Origin: Burkholderiales bacterium
Lineage (GTDB): Bacteria; Pseudomonadota; Gammaproteobacteria; Burkholderiales; Burkholderiaceae_C
Reading direction: 5' to 3'
Assembly: GCA_947448105.1 (NCBI GenBank)
Contig: CANFNE010000119.1
Span: 1-7,680 of the forward strand
Length of the DNA: 7,680 nt
Shown here piece after piece: positions 5,867-7,680 of the stretch. The translations under genes and the position numbers were made by a program. Position 1 is the first letter of the stretch, and each line of letters opens with the position of its first letter. Below the pieces are notes generated by a model. That model ran no database searches. It was given only the letters and a program-made list of their open reading frames with translations, and was not told the origin of the DNA.

Positions 5867-6395
5867 GGACGCGGGATTCTACGGCTGGGGTAGGGCAGCG
5901 CCGCCAAGCCCGAGGGCTTGGGGGCGATCTGCGTCGTGGGACTTTCGATGCATCTCTAACTACCCCAAATAAATATACTAAATTAATCTTTTGTTTTGGT
6001 ATTTTGTTTTAAGGGTGTTTTGTACGAATTTTCCTTTTATATGGGGGATATTCTCAATAGAATGATTTTGACGAAAAATACGCGACGATCTTTAAGCTGG
6101 TGACTTGGATTGAGTTCGCGGAAATTTTGGTATCGGGTTGCGTCAAGCTCACGCAGACTTTCAAGATGTGACGGATCTTCGATTGAAAATTTTGGAAGTC
6201 AAAAACGCTATTCAAATGCTTTATCTATAGAAAGGGGTTTAAGGAGTTATTGGGATGATATTTGTTGTTATTTATCAGCAACAAGTCGAAAAATCATAAT
6301 AAATAAAAATTTATCGTGGGTAGAAGAATTTTTTCTTCACTTTATTTGAAATTCGAAAAGCATAAATTCTGCAGTGCAAACCTGCTTCAATAACG
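5867..6395. other. Gene-poor region upstream of the MATE gene: GC-rich leader, then AT-rich island
   Basis: Positions 5867-5945 are GC-rich and carry the hairpin at 5900-5925. From about 5960 the sequence turns sharply AT-rich, with many A/T runs, and stays so past 6395. It holds a possible + strand promoter (TTGACG 6068-6073, 17 bp, TTTAAG 6091-6096). It also holds a 14-codon frame from ATG 6255 to TAA 6299, preceded by a perfect AAGGAG (6241-6246) at 8 bp spacing, and a 6+4+6 inverted repeat GAAGAA-TTTT-TTCTTC (6323-6338). A 79-codon open frame from TTG 6110 has neither a ribosome site nor recognisable content. I see no tRNA, transposase or phage gene here. Confidence 0.6.
5900..5925. repeat. 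Strong GC-rich inverted repeat in the MATE 5' region
   Basis: The core CCAAGCCC-GA-GGGCTTGG (5904-5921) is a perfect 8+2+8 inverted repeat. After one mismatch the arms extend by three more pairs (GCC/GGC). Neither side has a T-run, so it is not a standard terminator. It lies 34-59 bp upstream of the MATE start codon, so in that mRNA it could shape the leader. It could also be a dispersed genomic repeat or a protein-binding site. Confidence 0.6.
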
Positions 6396-6839
6396 ATGAT
6401 TTTGGATACGCGCACAATTGGCTCTAGGTTATTTAAATTCCGAGTGTTAATACACCGATACCTTGGCATCCATTCATCTTTAATTCCATTTGATATTTTG
6501 TTGCTGGTCATGATGAATGACGGCGTGCAGGCGGTGACTATCAAATCGCTGTTGGCGGGGTTATCGCACTCGCAGACCGGGGTACGCTACCACCTCAAGC
6601 GTTTGATTGCCGAAAACTGGTTGGAGTTGCACAAGGGCGAGATTGATAAACGCAACACATTTGTTACCCTGACTGCCTGCGCCCGTCGTGCCCTGGAGCG
6701 GGCAGAGCAACAGGCGGGACTTGAACATCCCGAAGCACTTCAGCTTGCTGACGATGACTATGGCTTGGTCTCCGAGCGCAAATTACTGAGTGGCAGCGCT
6801 GCGCGTTCGCGGCCGGGGGGCAAATCAAAGGCATCCTGA
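6396..6839 (+). CDS. Winged-helix (MarR-like) transcriptional regulator
   Basis: A 147-residue protein with a winged helix-turn-helix pattern: first helix around LIPFDILLLVMM (29-40), second helix VTIKSLLAGL (47-56), recognition helix SHSQTGVRYHLKRLIAENWL (57-76), then a wing GEIDKRNTFVTLT (81-93) ending in a charged helix RRALERAEQQAG. Wing and order fit the MarR superfamily; the ligand is unknown. The C-terminal 30 residues are low in order (GSAARSRPGGKSKAS). ATG 6396 lacks a good Shine-Dalgarno; upstream, in frame, there is only a CTG (6369) before a stop at 6363. The first third is AT-rich and the rest GC-rich, yet the winged-helix fold spans that junction, so the frame is probably real throughout. 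It faces away from the MATE gene 530 bp off, so control of that pump is possible but unproven. Confidence 0.72.
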   Translation: MILDTRTIGSRLFKFRVLIHRYLGIHSSLIPFDILLLVMMNDGVQAVTIKSLLAGLSHSQTGVRYHLKRLIAENWLELHKGEIDKRNTFVTLTACARRALERAEQQAGLEHPEALQLADDDYGLVSERKLLSGSAARSRPGGKSKAS

Positions 6840-7074
6840 GTGCCGTTGGTATTTTGAACAGGTATTTTATTTCCGCCAAAACCCCTGAAAATTTCCTTTT
6901 CAAAAAGCGTTTTACTCATTTCATCATGGCACGTGCGGGTTCATGCCGGATGGTAGTCAACCTTATTGGTATCTGATTCGCCGGTATTGGCTTTTGGTTT
7001 TGCAGAATTGCCCAGGTGCGTGAACGCATGCCCCGCGCTTGGCCGCCTTCGTGCCGACCTTGTCGCCACCGGTT
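6840..7074. other. Intergenic region between the regulator and the 3' end of mutL
   Basis: 235 bp between two converging genes. The first half is AT-rich and holds a short inverted repeat, TGAAAA-TTTCC-TTTTCA (6887-6903), too AT-rich to be a confident terminator. The second half is GC-rich. I see no gene here and no clear bidirectional terminator. Confidence 0.5.
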
Positions 7075-7680
7075 TCAGCGGCCGCGCAAAAACAGTTTGT
7101 CCAGATCGGCTACCGATACCGTGCGCCAGGTGGGGCGGCCGTGGTTGCACTGGTCGCTGCGCTCGGTTTGCTCCATTTGTCGCAGCAGCGCGTTCATTTC
7201 ATCGAGGTTCAGGCGCCGGTTGGCGCGTACTGCGCCGTGGCAGGCCATGGTGGCCAGCAGCTCGTTGTGGGCGCGTTGCACCACGGTGCTGGCGTCTTGC
7301 TGTTCCAGTTCGGCCAGTACGCTGCGCGCCAGTTCCACCGCGTCGCCTTGGGCCAGCGTGGTGGGCACAGCGCGTACCGCCAGCGTGCGGGGTGAAAAAG
7401 CGCTGATCTCCAGCCCCAGCGTTTGCAGTGTTTCGGCGTGGGCTTGCGCCGTGGCGGCCTCCGCGTCGGTACAGGCAAATGTGGCGGGTATCAGCAAGGG
7501 CTGGCTGGCCAGGCGGCGGGTGTTTTTGCCCTCAGCCGCGCTCGCCCACTGGTTTTTGAGCCGTTCGTAGACGATGCGCTCGTGGGCGGCGTGCATGTCC
7601 ACCACCACCAGGCCCTGGGCGTTTTCCGCCAAGATGTAAATGCCCTGCAGCTGCGCCAGCGCGCGGCCCAGCGGCCAGTC
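7075..7680 (-). CDS. mutL: DNA mismatch repair protein MutL, C-terminal part (5' end beyond the window)
   Basis: 201 residues are visible, open to the right edge and ending with TGA at 7077-7075. This is the dimerisation/endonuclease domain of MutL. It opens with LGRALAQLQGIYILAE, then VDMHAAHERIVYE (7602-7564), ACHGAVRAN and the C-terminal CNHGRPTWRTVSVADLDKLFLRGR. DMHA(X)2E(X)4E corresponds to the DQHA(X)2E(X)4E metal-binding nicking motif of MutL proteins in bacteria without MutH. The ACH and CNHGRP elements supply the other metal ligands. So this MutL should itself nick the DNA strand, unlike E. coli MutL, which activates MutH. In many betaproteobacteria mutL sits next to miaA; here the MATE gene and an AT-rich island lie between them. 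Confidence 0.96.
   Translation of the reverse strand, partial: DWPLGRALAQLQGIYILAENAQGLVVVDMHAAHERIVYERLKNQWASAAEGKNTRRLASQPLLIPATFACTDAEAATAQAHAETLQTLGLEISAFSPRTLAVRAVPTTLAQGDAVELARSVLAELEQQDASTVVQRAHNELLATMACHGAVRANRRLNLDEMNALLRQMEQTERSDQCNHGRPTWRTVSVADLDKLFLRGR

Noticed and set aside
6323..6338. GAAGAA-TTTT-TTCTTC as a terminator or operator upstream of the regulator.
   Set aside because: All-purine/pyrimidine A/T-rich arms in AT-rich DNA make chance likely; the stem is too weak for a terminator.
6110..6349. A 79-codon + strand frame in the AT-rich island.
   Set aside because: TTG start without a Shine-Dalgarno, no recognisable motif, Ser/Arg-rich; not enough to call a gene.
7016..7570. 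A 184-codon + strand frame opposite mutL.
   Set aside because: It is Ser/Ala/Arg-rich and fully antisense to the conserved MutL C-terminal domain.
1..7680. CRISPR arrays, tRNA or rRNA genes, insertion sequences or phage attachment sites.
   Set aside because: No regularly spaced repeats, cloverleaf pattern, transposase/integrase frame or terminal inverted repeats were seen on either strand.

Overview
The window reads as chromosomal DNA of a betaproteobacterium, most likely a Comamonadaceae (Rhodoferax/Polaromonas/Acidovorax-like). This rests on high GC outside one island, the codon use, and the look of the housekeeping proteins (MutL, MiaA, a fused PabB-PabC). The family assignment is inferred from protein flavour, not from a marker gene.

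Layout, left to right. On the + strand, positions 1-1165 hold the 3' part of a bifunctional PabB-PabC folate gene. A Phd/YefM antitoxin (1198-1443) and an overlapping PIN-domain toxin (1436-1891) follow it. On the - strand, a second toxin-antitoxin module points back at the first: a DUF1778 (TacA-like) antitoxin (2684-2412) and a TacT-like GNAT toxin (2415-1927). The two modules meet tail to tail with 35 bp between their stop codons. Each has a promoter-like sequence followed by a palindrome near the predicted +1, just upstream of the antitoxin Shine-Dalgarno. The tacA-like one is clear: TTGACA, 17 bp, TAGGAT, then a perfect 7+3+7 inverted repeat.

Next, also on the - strand, is a tightly packed cluster read from 5866 down to 2770: a MATE efflux protein, miaA (tRNA dimethylallyltransferase) and a LolD/MacB-type ABC ATPase. 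The gaps are 2 bp and then a 4-bp ATGA overlap. No partner permease for the ATPase is in the window; the TA modules sit where one might be expected.

Positions 5867-7074 separate the MATE cluster from mutL. A strong GC-rich hairpin lies just upstream of the MATE gene. An AT-rich island (about 5960-6510) follows, then a + strand winged-helix (MarR-like) regulator (6396-6839) whose 5' third lies in the AT-rich DNA and whose remainder is GC-rich. The window ends with the 3' part of mutL on the - strand (7680-7075), which carries the metal-dependent endonuclease motif.

In functional terms, this is a housekeeping neighbourhood (folate synthesis, mismatch repair, tRNA modification, transport) with two accessory insertions: the paired TA modules and the AT-rich regulator island. 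I see no CRISPR array, tRNA, rRNA, transposase or phage gene. I cannot support a wholly new multi-gene system here. The best leads are the TA pair with its operators, the altered acetyl-CoA loop in the GNAT toxin, the missing N-lobe acidic residue in the MATE protein, and the orphan regulator in foreign-looking DNA.
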